A stretch of DNA of 9,603 bases, from contig DAHXPE010000547.1 in assembly GCA_027364495.1 (NCBI GenBank), forward strand, positions 1 to 9,603, read 5' to 3'. The translations under genes and the position numbers were made by a program. Below are positions 1 through 7,049 of the stretch, one piece after another; the stretch's first letter is position 1; each line of letters begins with the position of its first letter. Under the pieces are notes generated by a model. That model was not told where the DNA came from. It saw only the letters and a list, made by a program, of their open reading frames with translations, and did no database searches. The stretch is from Candidatus Heimdallarchaeota archaeon. Its GTDB lineage: Archaea > Asgardarchaeota > Heimdallarchaeia > Hodarchaeales > LC-3.

Positions 1-115
1 GACGGTTCACTGATTTGAACTCTACCAACTTATTACAATTGCAACCCAAATAAAATTTTCTATGGTTTTGAACTTCCATTTAACATAAATAAACGTTATC
101 AAATACTATTTATAT
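1..115. other. Left-edge stretch, no secure gene
   Basis: Two open stretches run off the left edge and only one, if either, is likely to be real. On the minus strand an ATG at 79-77 opens a frame of 26 codons to the edge, with two cysteines in a GCNCNK context. It would lie 36 bases downstream of the permease stop and could be a third gene of the ABC operon, but no ribosome site is visible. On the plus strand, 3-53 reads as the last 16 codons of a gene ending DLNSTNLLQLQPK and TAA, which would converge on the ABC operon. The sequence alone does not decide between them. Confidence 0.25.
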
Positions 116-913
116 TTACGAAATAATACTGCTCTTACTAAAAAGGAGAATGCTGGAACTGTACCCAAGTATTCCAATTCCTAATAATACCTCAACATTT
201 TGTTGTTGTTGGCTCGATGAAGTTGTTGAATTTGGTAACATAACTGACTGAATAAGGTTTTGTACAACTGTGTGTATTGAATATGTCAACATTTCCGAAC
301 GAAATAAACTTAGCTCGAAAAGTGAAAAATAAATAATAAAGGGTATTACAAAGAAAACAAATATTGCAAGATAATTTGCCATTGAAGAATTTATATTTCC
401 AATTTTTATTATCAGAGTATTTGAAAATAAAACAACTGGGATGACCAAACATACGCAAAAAAACGTAGAAAGAATATATGCTTTTTCTATTTGTAGTATT
501 GGTGGAAAACGAACATTATATGAATATAATGTTAAGAAAAAAGATACTGTTGTTTCAATTAAAAGAATTAAATTTAATATTATTGAGATTATTATTTTTC
601 CTATTAATAACGTTGTTCTTGATGCACTTACAAGGAGAAACTCATATGTTTTTTCGTTTGAAAGGATATCAGAATAAACCATTATTGTGAAAAAAATCAC
701 AAGTATGTAAGAATAAAAGATATAAGCTACTAAAAGAGCGTTCTGAATCAAATCGATTCTTCCAGTTACTAAATACTCTAGACGAGATTTTTCTGCACTA
801 ATTGATAAAAATATTATTAAAGGAACCGTTCCTGTTAAAAGTAAAATGTAACCTCTTACAGATTTGAAAAATTTCATCAATTCAAATTTAAGAATAGTGA
901 ATAATTTATTCAT
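116..913 (-). CDS. ABC-2 type transporter permease
   Basis: Integral membrane subunit of an ABC transporter, probably working as a dimer with the ATPase encoded just upstream. The 265-residue protein has six hydrophobic segments at about residues 21-40, 58-81, 103-130, 145-168, 178-200 and 242-259, the usual layout and size of ABC-2 permeases. The stretch around residues 81-108 (SDILSNEKTYEFLLVSASRT then a GK) matches the cytoplasmic coupling region after the second helix, where these proteins carry a conserved Glu and an SR-type turn. The last external loop contains a short polyglutamine run (residues 235-238). Its ATG overlaps the ATPase stop as ATGA (913-910), and a GGGG lies 7 bases upstream, so the two are translationally coupled. 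Substrate cannot be told; the family exports lipids, glycans, drugs or peptides. Call as ABC-2 permease is firm, substrate unknown. Confidence 0.87.
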   Translation of the reverse strand: MNKLFTILKFELMKFFKSVRGYILLLTGTVPLIIFLSISAEKSRLEYLVTGRIDLIQNALLVAYIFYSYILVIFFTIMVYSDILSNEKTYEFLLVSASRTTLLIGKIIISIILNLILLIETTVSFFLTLYSYNVRFPPILQIEKAYILSTFFCVCLVIPVVLFSNTLIIKIGNINSSMANYLAIFVFFVIPFIIYFSLFELSLFRSEMLTYSIHTVVQNLIQSVMLPNSTTSSSQQQQNVEVLLGIGILGYSSSILLFSKSSIIS

Positions 914-1539
914 ATTTGGACCCCTTTCTCCAACAATATAATTTTTGGCTTAAATCTGCGAAAAATTTCTCCTTCATGTGTAGCTATTACTATAGTCTTC
1001 ATCGCTTTCAATCCTTCTTCAATATAAATCAACAATTTTTCTTTTGTTTCTTGATCTAAATTTTCTATTGGCTCATCTAATAAAATAATATCAGGATTAG
1101 CAAGGAAAGATAAACTTAAGGCTACTCTTCTCTTCATTCCTTCTGATAACAATAATACATCCATTTTTTTCCATTTATCAGTAATTCCAAAGTTATTTAG
1201 CCAATGAAGGCCTTCTTCTTTAGTATAGGCATTATCCTTTAATGAGCCTATATAATTTATAAAATCAACTACAGTTACACCTTTATTAAATTGTGGATTT
1301 TGTGGATAATAACCAACTTTACCTTTTATTAATATTTTACCTTTTGAAGGTTTAATAATTCCTGCAATTATTCGTAAAAGAGTTGATTTACCAGAACCAT
1401 TTTTTCCAGTTAAAAGAATGAGCTCTCCAGATTTACATGAAAATGATATATCATCTATAACTCTTACTTTTACTTTAGCAGAAAGAACCAAAAAAGTTTT
1501 AGAAATATTATTCACTGAAATTGATGTTTGGTCGTTCAT
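910..1539 (-). CDS. ABC transporter ATP-binding protein
   Basis: Nucleotide-binding subunit that powers the adjacent ABC-2 permease from the cytoplasmic face. The 209-residue protein is short but complete. Walker A GKNGSGKST spans residues 45-53, the Q-loop is Q80 in YYPQNP, the signature is LSEGM at 131-135, Walker B IILLDEP is at 151-157 with catalytic E156, the D-loop is NLD at 160-162, and the switch histidine is H188 in ATHEGE. The signature departs from LSGGQ at its third and fifth residues (E133, M135); similar variants occur in ABC-2 exporters, so activity is still expected. It is the first gene of its operon and divergent from the surface-protein operon at 1635. The ATG at 1539 has no ribosome site upstream, and a TATA-like element about 25 bases away suggests a leaderless message. 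Confidence 0.93.
   Translation of the reverse strand: MNDQTSISVNNISKTFLVLSAKVKVRVIDDISFSCKSGELILLTGKNGSGKSTLLRIIAGIIKPSKGKILIKGKVGYYPQNPQFNKGVTVVDFINYIGSLKDNAYTKEEGLHWLNNFGITDKWKKMDVLLLSEGMKRRVALSLSFLANPDIILLDEPIENLDQETKEKLLIYIEEGLKAMKTIVIATHEGEIFRRFKPKIILLEKGVQI
914..925 (-). promoter_or_regulatory. Ribosome binding site of permease
   Basis: On the minus strand AAAGGGG precedes the permease ATG, with GGGG at 924-921 and a 7-base spacer. It lies inside the end of the ATPase gene and supports the ATG at 913 as the start. Confidence 0.5.
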
Positions 1540-1556
1540 GTCAAGATCATATTGAA

Positions 1557-1567
1557 TTTTAATAATA
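1557..1567 (-). promoter_or_regulatory. TATA-like box of ABC operon
   Basis: The minus strand reads TATTATTAAAA here. Its centre lies about 23 bases upstream of the ATPase ATG at 1539, the distance expected between an archaeal TATA box and the transcription start, so the message would start at or next to the ATG. A second AT-rich candidate, AAAATAT at 1577-1571, would give a leader of roughly ten bases. Inferred from composition and spacing only. Confidence 0.35.
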
Positions 1568-1604
1568 TTGATATTTTGCCTAAGATTTTTCAGTAATAGA
1601 CTTT

Positions 1605-1612
1605 TTTAAATA
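1605..1612 (+). promoter_or_regulatory. TATA box of surface-protein operon
   Basis: TTTAAATA is a perfect match to the archaeal TATA consensus TTTAWATA. Its centre is about 26 bases upstream of the GTG at 1635 and 32 upstream of the ATG at 1641. Transcription should therefore begin at about 1633-1637, giving a leaderless or almost leaderless message. There is no purine-rich ribosome site before either start, which agrees. Confidence 0.6.
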
Positions 1613-1634
1613 CTCATGCCGTTTTATTTTTGCT

Positions 1635-2567
1635 GTGATTATGAATATTAAAATAATTTGTTTTATAATGATGAGTTTTTTATTAGTTGGTTGTTTATTT
1701 CTTCCCAACACTGTAAATTCCAGCTATGTTTCAACAAACTCAACCCAATCTTCAAGTTATTATATTCCGTTTGATAATCTTTACTTGACATATTCCATTA
1801 AAGCCAAGAAAGATAATTTAGTTATTCCAACAATAACACTCATGATTAATTATACTAAAATTACTGCTAATTCCTCCGAAGGTTATGATTATCAGCAACA
1901 GATGATTTTTAAAAATTATTTATTAACATTCATTGGTGAAACACAGGAAAATGCTACCTTTATAGAAAACTCTACAACTAGAAATATAGCCTTAGCAAAT
2001 ACGGAAGGGAGTTATATTTATTGGCTTATTTATCATGTTTCCCCGTATAACTCTTCTAAAAATGCTAAAAATTGGGATCCTTTCTGGATTTATCCGAATG
2101 ATGTTAATACATCATCTTATCCTATTTATTCTTTCAATTTTAATCTTACTCAAAGAACTGTGTTATATCCATCTGATTTATCTTTATTTAACTATTCAAG
2201 AACAGTTCTTATTTTTAATGGTCATCAAAATGCTTATTCATCATATGAAAACATTTCAAGCAACTTCGGTCTCATTTATGATAATTACACTGGTGTTCTC
2301 TTAAAAGGAGTTTTAAATTCGACAATAATTAGGACTTCTGCAATTAATCAATATTATGCAAATTTTGAGTTAGCATCTACCAATGCTTTTGCTCAATTTC
2401 CACCTTATCCAGTACCTCCCTCTTCCAGTAATAATCCCATAAATATAATTCCAGCTCAGCTTAGAAAACCAAATTATTTTCTTATTGTAATCATTATTGC
2501 ATTACCGATATTATTAACGGCTACTAGATTATTTAGATTAAAGGAGATATCTGGTGGTATGGAATGA
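1635..2567 (+). CDS. Secreted, membrane-anchored surface protein, unknown
   Basis: I do not recognise the family. The 310-residue protein begins with a hydrophobic signal segment (about residues 4-24) and has one membrane helix at about 281-299 ending in a short basic tail (RLFRLKEISGGME). The region between should lie outside the cell as a type I membrane protein. That ectodomain is rich in Tyr, Asn, Ser and Thr, carries 13 N-X-S/T sequons, and ends in a Pro/Ser linker (about 256-270). The pattern YDNYTGVLLKG near 215-225 resembles the beta-strand turn YDxxTGxLLK of many archaeal surface and lipid-carrier-like proteins, so a mainly beta domain is likely. The signal contains LVGC at 17-20, a possible lipobox, though the hydrophobic stretch continues past the Cys. 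GTG at 1635 is the longest start; ATG at 1641 is equally plausible. It overlaps the next gene by ATGA. Confidence 0.8.
   Translation: MIMNIKIICFIMMSFLLVGCLFLPNTVNSSYVSTNSTQSSSYYIPFDNLYLTYSIKAKKDNLVIPTITLMINYTKITANSSEGYDYQQQMIFKNYLLTFIGETQENATFIENSTTRNIALANTEGSYIYWLIYHVSPYNSSKNAKNWDPFWIYPNDVNTSSYPIYSFNFNLTQRTVLYPSDLSLFNYSRTVLIFNGHQNAYSSYENISSNFGLIYDNYTGVLLKGVLNSTIIRTSAINQYYANFELASTNAFAQFPPYPVPPSSSNNPINIIPAQLRKPNYFLIVIIIALPILLTATRLFRLKEISGGME
2553..2557 (+). promoter_or_regulatory. Ribosome binding site of second surface gene
   Basis: GGTGG lies 6 bases before the ATG at 2564, inside the end of the preceding gene. It fits the archaeal anti-Shine-Dalgarno sequence and supports this start and translational coupling. 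Confidence 0.5.
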
Positions 2568-4801
2568 AAACAGTTTTCAGATACAATAGAAAAGATTTAG
2601 CTTTAATAACAAAAAAATTGGTTTTTTTTAACAAAGAAAATTGGGTAAATTTTTTATTTTTTTATTTGAGTATAATTGTATATTTAATCTTTGAAATCTG
2701 GTTATCCTCTCTGAACACTTCCGATATTATTCAAAGTCTTGTAATTTTATATAATATCATATTTATAGGATATTTTTACCTTTATTTTAATAAAAGAAAT
2801 TTTAATAGATCCTCTTTTATAACATTTTTCTTTTTCATCAAGTATGTTCATGTTTACTTTAATATTCTCTGGTCTTTGGCTCAAATTAGTTATTTTTTTG
2901 ACGTAAATAGCACCTTAATTAACATTGGAAAGATATTTAATCTTGATTTTGTTTTTCTTAGCTTTATAATATCTTTTCTTTTTGATTTTCTTGATTATGC
3001 TTTGTTGATTCTGTTTTTTAAATTTATTAAACTAACATTTAGATGGATACCAATTTATTTTTCGTTTGAAGCTGAATTTTCATCTTTTTTTCGCATTAAT
3101 ATCAAATTGATTTTTGATTATTTTTCAGGAGCTTCATTCAGACATATTCTAAAAATTTTTGTTCTTTTTCTTGTTCTAATAATTACGCCTATAGCATACT
3201 CTGAATCGATGCAAACTATTCATGATACTAATGATGGATTATATTATTTGACAAATGCCTTAAATACCATAACTATTTATTTTAATAAACATCCTGATTT
3301 TAACGGACTCTTCAATGGTTCCAATCAGCTTTTAAGCATTGTCAATGTTCTTTTTTTTGCCGGAAAAGACCTTAATCTTGCTAATTTGGAGTTCAATTCA
3401 CTAAATTCACCACTTTACGCTCCTATAAAACTATTATTAGGAATTCAGAGTGAAACTAATGTTTCTTTAGTCATTTTACAAAAATTAAGTCATTTTGTTG
3501 GCAGTACATTATTAAATTTGGCAACATCAATTGAAAATTATTTGGCTTATATGCACCAAGTCACTCAAGAAATTCTAAGAAGAGCATATTGGTGGGTTCT
3601 TGAGGCTGATAATATTACTTATAATCCAAAAAGTGATTTTTACGACAAATTAAATAGCCCAGATGCGCTGATTCTTATCAATAATATTAATCAATTCAAA
3701 ATTGACTTCTTATATTTAAAAAATTTAATAACTTCGTCCTATTTAAAAAATCTCTCGATTTTTAATTCATTTTTCTCTCAAATGAATAAATTAATTCCTA
3801 TTCTAAACCAAGTAATTTATTTAACAAATTTAGCGCCACCATTATTAAATGCTACATTTTCAAGTATAGAAGTTACCAATGCCCTAGCATTTGATCAATT
3901 CGTTACAGCTAAAAACCTGACGGATTTAGCACAAAAATATATGGATCAATCTCAAGAAATATTAGCAAATTACTCTTTTGATGCATCTTTATCGCCAGCT
4001 ATTTCTGAAATTGGAACAGTTATGGAAGAATTTAATTACATAAATCATGAATTTATTAATATGACCTATGGAACTAAAAACATGTTCTTAAATATGTCGA
4101 TAAGCATACAAGATCTTAATGCAAGCTCCTATTCTAATAATTACTTTGAGAACAATCGAACCATGATAAATCAAAATATTCAATCGAGTATCAATTATGT
4201 TCAAGGGGTAGTTTCAACAAATATTTTGAAATTGCATGAATTTTTAACCAGGAAAAGCACCTCATTAAGTTTCCCGTTTAGTTCCATATTAGGCCAGTTT
4301 TTATGGTTTTATAATGGTTATAATGGTGCAATAAGAGGTTATAGAAGCTTATGGAATACCTCTGAAGATACTATGCAAATGTTTGGTAAAATCAAAAATC
4401 AACAAAACCAAACATTAAATTTTATTGAAAAATTCAATACTACTAACCCTGCCCTTGATAACGGATCTTATGATAATTTATTAACAAATTATACCGTTTT
4501 ATTATCACAATTACAATCGATTGGATTTGAATTCAATAATTCAGTAACAAATGGAGCGATAAAAACCAATACAACTATTTGGGGAAACCTCCTTGGCTAC
4601 AGTAAAAGTTTAAACAAATTTCAAGACTCTGGGTTTTATCACTACATTACAAATTTTACGGCATTTTGGATTAATTCCAGGAACTTGAATAATCAGACAT
4701 TTACCAAAAATTTTAACGATTTTAAGACCTACTCCGAAAATTTCTTAAATAGTTTGTCAGCATCAGACATATTCATATCGTTAAGTGAAGAACTAAAGTA
4801 A
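2564..4801 (+). CDS. Multi-pass membrane protein with large ectodomain, unknown
   Basis: I do not recognise this 745-residue protein. Five hydrophobic helices stand at about residues 28-48, 56-76, 86-112, 128-154 and 195-212. Positive charges in the N-terminus and in the loops at 77-85 and 155-194 place these inside, so residues 213-745 should lie outside the cell with a free C-terminus. That ectodomain has about 20 N-X-S/T sequons and long Leu/Ile/Asn-rich stretches suggestive of helices or coiled coil, with no further membrane segment. It contains no motif I can tie to an enzyme. Its ATG overlaps the stop of the smaller surface protein (ATGA), so the two are made together and probably form a complex. 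It lacks FtsX/MacB-type permease features, since all helices are N-terminal. An envelope role is inferred; the specific function is unknown. Confidence 0.8.
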   Translation: MKTVFRYNRKDLALITKKLVFFNKENWVNFLFFYLSIIVYLIFEIWLSSLNTSDIIQSLVILYNIIFIGYFYLYFNKRNFNRSSFITFFFFIKYVHVYFNILWSLAQISYFFDVNSTLINIGKIFNLDFVFLSFIISFLFDFLDYALLILFFKFIKLTFRWIPIYFSFEAEFSSFFRINIKLIFDYFSGASFRHILKIFVLFLVLIITPIAYSESMQTIHDTNDGLYYLTNALNTITIYFNKHPDFNGLFNGSNQLLSIVNVLFFAGKDLNLANLEFNSLNSPLYAPIKLLLGIQSETNVSLVILQKLSHFVGSTLLNLATSIENYLAYMHQVTQEILRRAYWWVLEADNITYNPKSDFYDKLNSPDALILINNINQFKIDFLYLKNLITSSYLKNLSIFNSFFSQMNKLIPILNQVIYLTNLAPPLLNATFSSIEVTNALAFDQFVTAKNLTDLAQKYMDQSQEILANYSFDASLSPAISEIGTVMEEFNYINHEFINMTYGTKNMFLNMSISIQDLNASSYSNNYFENNRTMINQNIQSSINYVQGVVSTNILKLHEFLTRKSTSLSFPFSSILGQFLWFYNGYNGAIRGYRSLWNTSEDTMQMFGKIKNQQNQTLNFIEKFNTTNPALDNGSYDNLLTNYTVLLSQLQSIGFEFNNSVTNGAIKTNTTIWGNLLGYSKSLNKFQDSGFYHYITNFTAFWINSRNLNNQTFTKNFNDFKTYSENFLNSLSASDIFISLSEELK

Positions 4802-4810
4802 GGATTCTTC

Positions 4811-4833
4811 TACTAATAAAAATAAAATCAAAA
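4811..4833 (-). terminator. T-rich terminator after Bax1 gene
   Basis: Directly after the Bax1 stop codon the minus strand reads TTTTGATTTTATTTTTATTA, the oligo-T type of signal at which archaeal RNA polymerase stops. No hairpin is visible. The 32-base gap lies between two converging genes. The plus strand has no comparable T tract here. Confidence 0.5.
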
Positions 4834-6477
4834 TTAAACTATTTCAGAAATAATAACTTTATCACGTTTAAAAACTAATTCTTCTTCTAAAAGGGATTTA
4901 TATTTAAAATCAAACCCTAAATGAATGATTATGACTTTTAATATTTTTTCATCGATAAAAGAAAATTGGCTTTTTAATTTCTGAAAATTTAAAGTCGAAT
5001 TTACTTGACTACTTACTAAAATCTTTTTCATTTCAAATAGAAAAATCGTCGAGCAAATAAAATTATACTTTGAAAAATAAATAAATGAACAACTATTTTT
5101 AAATCGATTAAAAATTTCTTCTATAAATCGTAATATTTCAAAAGGATATACTAATCTTAATATTTCTTCAATGTCCTTTTCAACCAATATTTTTTTCTCA
5201 GGAAGATTTTCTTCGATTAAGATTTTAAATTTTTGAAAATCATTATTTTCAACCAAAGAATCCAATTCAATATTTTCATAAGGTCTAAGAAAAGTTCCTA
5301 TTTCTAATACTGGGATCTTTTTATCATAGAAAAATGTTGGTACTGGTGTCTCTGGCCAGTCTAATGTTTTATCTACCAAAAGTATCATATTAGGATAGTT
5401 ATTTTTTAAAATTGAAACTTTTTTAATTTTTTTTGTTAAATAGCGTTCTGTCCAAAATCCAACTATTTCAAAATAGAAATTTTTTGACCTATAGCTTAGC
5501 ATGAAATCTGGAATCATAACTATATTTTCTTCAATAATCAAAGGCTCTCTTGTTATCGTCCATTGAGGAAAATTAATTGTCCATTGTTCAAAAAAAAGTT
5601 TTTCAATAGCTGAATCAAATACCTCCTCAGATTGTGCATCCTCTATAATAATCGGAAAATCAGATAGAGGCAATAGTATTCTTTTTTGATTTTCATAATA
5701 TTGTATTTCTAAAAATAATTCTTCTATTTCTTTCCTAAACATTTCTAAATTTGATATAAATAGCGCATAAATATTATTAGAATACTTGATATTTCTCCCT
5801 ACAAGCTCGTTAGGTCCTATTAAACTGATAAATAACTCAGACGAGTTATTTTCTTTTTTAACTTCTAAATCTAACTCTAAACCTAAAAATCTACAATTTC
5901 TGATTAGGATTTTTACAAAATTGCCTTTGGCAATGTAATTATGTATTTTAAAGGAAATGGAGAAAGATTTAGAAAATAAAAACTTTAAAATTTCAGTATT
6001 ATAATATTTGATTGTTAAATCAACACTTGGCTTATCTTGACTCTTTCTTATAACTTTAAAATTTTCACTATAATCTGAAAATAACTGTTCTTCTAGATTG
6101 AAATCTGTAATTCCTTCGGATTGAGATAGGGTTTCTAGTAATTGCTTTTGTTGTCTAGTCGATGCCCATGTCAACTCTGAATGCTCCATTAAATTGAATA
6201 ATTTGATTCTATACTGATAGGATTGTAAATCAGAATCTTCTAAACCTTTAATATCATAGAAATATTTAGTAAGGACGAAATAAAGACCTTTTGCTATTTT
6301 ACTATCCGAAAAAACTTCAAAAATAAAACTTGAATCAAATTCATCTTCTTTAAGACCAATAGATTGTTCAAAATTTTCTATTATTTCTGAAACACCATCA
6401 AATTGACTATTATCCATAAATATAGGAATTTCATAAATTTTTGAATCTATGCGAATCGGTCGAAAAGAAATATCCAA
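4834..6477 (-). CDS. bax1: Bax1-like nuclease (DUF790)
   Basis: Bax1 is a structure-specific DNA nuclease that binds the archaeal helicase XPB and is thought to cut DNA during nucleotide excision repair. The nuclease core spans about residues 280-395: FDSAIEK (287-293, acidic D288 and E292), then REP (310-312), PDF (323-325, D324), FEIVGFW (336-342, E337) and the basic YLTKKIKK (346-353). PDF followed by EIVGFW is diagnostic of DUF790. The N-terminus (RPIRIDSKIYEIPIF) matches the family's usual opening, so the TTG at 6477, directly after an in-frame stop, is preferred over the internal ATG of Met21. At 547 residues it is on the long side, with about 150 residues after the nuclease core that I cannot assign. 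No XPB gene is in the window, although the two are often adjacent. It is transcribed alone from a short leader. Confidence 0.85.
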   Translation of the reverse strand: MDISFRPIRIDSKIYEIPIFMDNSQFDGVSEIIENFEQSIGLKEDEFDSSFIFEVFSDSKIAKGLYFVLTKYFYDIKGLEDSDLQSYQYRIKLFNLMEHSELTWASTRQQKQLLETLSQSEGITDFNLEEQLFSDYSENFKVIRKSQDKPSVDLTIKYYNTEILKFLFSKSFSISFKIHNYIAKGNFVKILIRNCRFLGLELDLEVKKENNSSELFISLIGPNELVGRNIKYSNNIYALFISNLEMFRKEIEELFLEIQYYENQKRILLPLSDFPIIIEDAQSEEVFDSAIEKLFFEQWTINFPQWTITREPLIIEENIVMIPDFMLSYRSKNFYFEIVGFWTERYLTKKIKKVSILKNNYPNMILLVDKTLDWPETPVPTFFYDKKIPVLEIGTFLRPYENIELDSLVENNDFQKFKILIEENLPEKKILVEKDIEEILRLVYPFEILRFIEEIFNRFKNSCSFIYFSKYNFICSTIFLFEMKKILVSSQVNSTLNFQKLKSQFSFIDEKILKVIIIHLGFDFKYKSLLEEELVFKRDKVIISEIV

Positions 6478-6504
6478 TTAACAGATGGTCCTAAAGACTT
6501 GAAA

Positions 6505-6513
6505 ATCTATAAT
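6505..6513 (-). promoter_or_regulatory. TATA-like box of Bax1 gene
   Basis: The minus strand reads ATTATAGATT here, with its centre about 32 bases before the TTG at 6477. Transcription would start at about 6484, leaving a leader of only a few bases, in line with the absence of a ribosome site. Weak evidence, from composition and spacing. Confidence 0.35.
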
Positions 6514-7000
6514 GGAAGGAATTTCATCCGACATTAATAAAATTATCTATCTAAAAAGGCTTAATATTATGAAACTAATCGAAATGTTTAGGAGTGATTT
6601 AGTTTTTTGTTATTCTTGGATCCAAAATAATATAATTCAAACAGACTCAAACAGACAATGAATAAGACTATAAACTGATAAGAAAGAAGAATTTTGCTAA
6701 AAACATGGGAACTGCTGGAATAGAGGTTGTAATAGAACCAGCTAAGGAAAATTCTATATTTTTAATAGCATGAAACTAATTAATTAATTCTAAATAATAA
6801 ACTAAACCCATAGCAATTGCTTAGATTTGAAAATTTGTATTTAGTAATTCAGTAATTAATAATTCAGGTTCATTAGGTATGAGGCTTATGCGTGGTTATC
6901 CTAGACGTTTAAAAGCAAAATAATTGCTTATGATGAAGATGCAGCTAATAAATTATAGGTTATATCTCAAGAAAAAACAGGATTAAAATATGATTTCTAA
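6512..7000 (+). pseudogene. Decayed short-chain dehydrogenase, C-terminal half
   Basis: This otherwise gene-free stretch keeps pieces of a classical SDR oxidoreductase of the retinol-dehydrogenase/WWOX type. Piece one (6512-6661) has a DIN motif and SDLVFCYSWIQ where the family has the catalytic-Lys segment SKL followed by a helix; the active-site Lys is now Asp. Piece two (about 6666-6773, other frame) reads IRKKNFAKNMG and PAKENSIFLIA, like the family's VRTN region and its SPEKGAxTSIYLA segment. Piece three (about 6911-7000, first frame again) reads SKIIAYDEDAANKL, a TAG, then VISQEKTGLKYDF, matching the family ending YDEExAKKLWEISExLTGL with TGG (Trp) changed to TAG. Order and spacing fit, apart from about 75 extra bases between pieces two and three. 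The N-terminal NAD-binding half is gone, since Bax1 starts at 6477. The third piece is convincing, the others supportive. Confidence 0.65.
6637..6656 (+). repeat. 10-bp perfect tandem duplication
   Basis: TCAAACAGAC occurs twice in direct succession (6637-6646 and 6647-6656) inside the dehydrogenase remnant. Ten bases shift the frame by one, and the remnant's frame changes by exactly this amount between the pieces on either side. Confidence 0.9.
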
Positions 7001-7041
7001 AATCAGAAAATAAATTGTAAAATAACATGTTAGGAAATAAA
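6988..7041 (-). terminator. Possible T-rich terminator after ALDH gene
   Basis: After the dehydrogenase stop at 7050 the minus strand has several T clusters (TTATTTT, TTTATTTTC, GATTTTAG) without a hairpin. Such T-rich runs can end archaeal transcription, but the background here is AT-rich, so this is tentative. Confidence 0.3.
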
Positions 7042-7049
7042 TTAGAGAC

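Noticed and set aside
441..690. Plus-strand open frames of 70-78 codons and a minus-strand one at 192-458 in another frame
   Set aside because: They lie entirely inside the ABC-2 permease gene, which has clear membrane helices and coupling to the ATPase. They are shadows.
2035..2304. Plus-strand open frame of 89 codons in another frame
   Set aside because: Lies inside the signal-peptide surface protein gene; low-complexity Leu/Ile/Met composition typical of a shadow frame in AT-rich DNA.
2564..4801. Large membrane protein as an ABC permease of the MacB/FtsX type paired with the nearby ATPase
   Set aside because: All five helices are N-terminal, with no C-terminal helix bundle, and the ATPase already has its own ABC-2 permease in its operon.
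6512..6661. A 49-codon ORF read as an independent small gene
   Set aside because: It lacks a ribosome site, and its sequence fits as the first piece of the dehydrogenase remnant, whose later pieces follow directly.
6777..6789. ATTAATTAATT run as a regulatory or origin element
   Set aside because: Short, AT-only and inside the decayed gene; expected by chance at this base composition.
6478..7049. RNA gene, CRISPR array or attachment site in the gap
   Set aside because: No cloverleaf-like arms, regularly spaced repeats or tRNA end were seen; the gap is accounted for by the dehydrogenase remnant.
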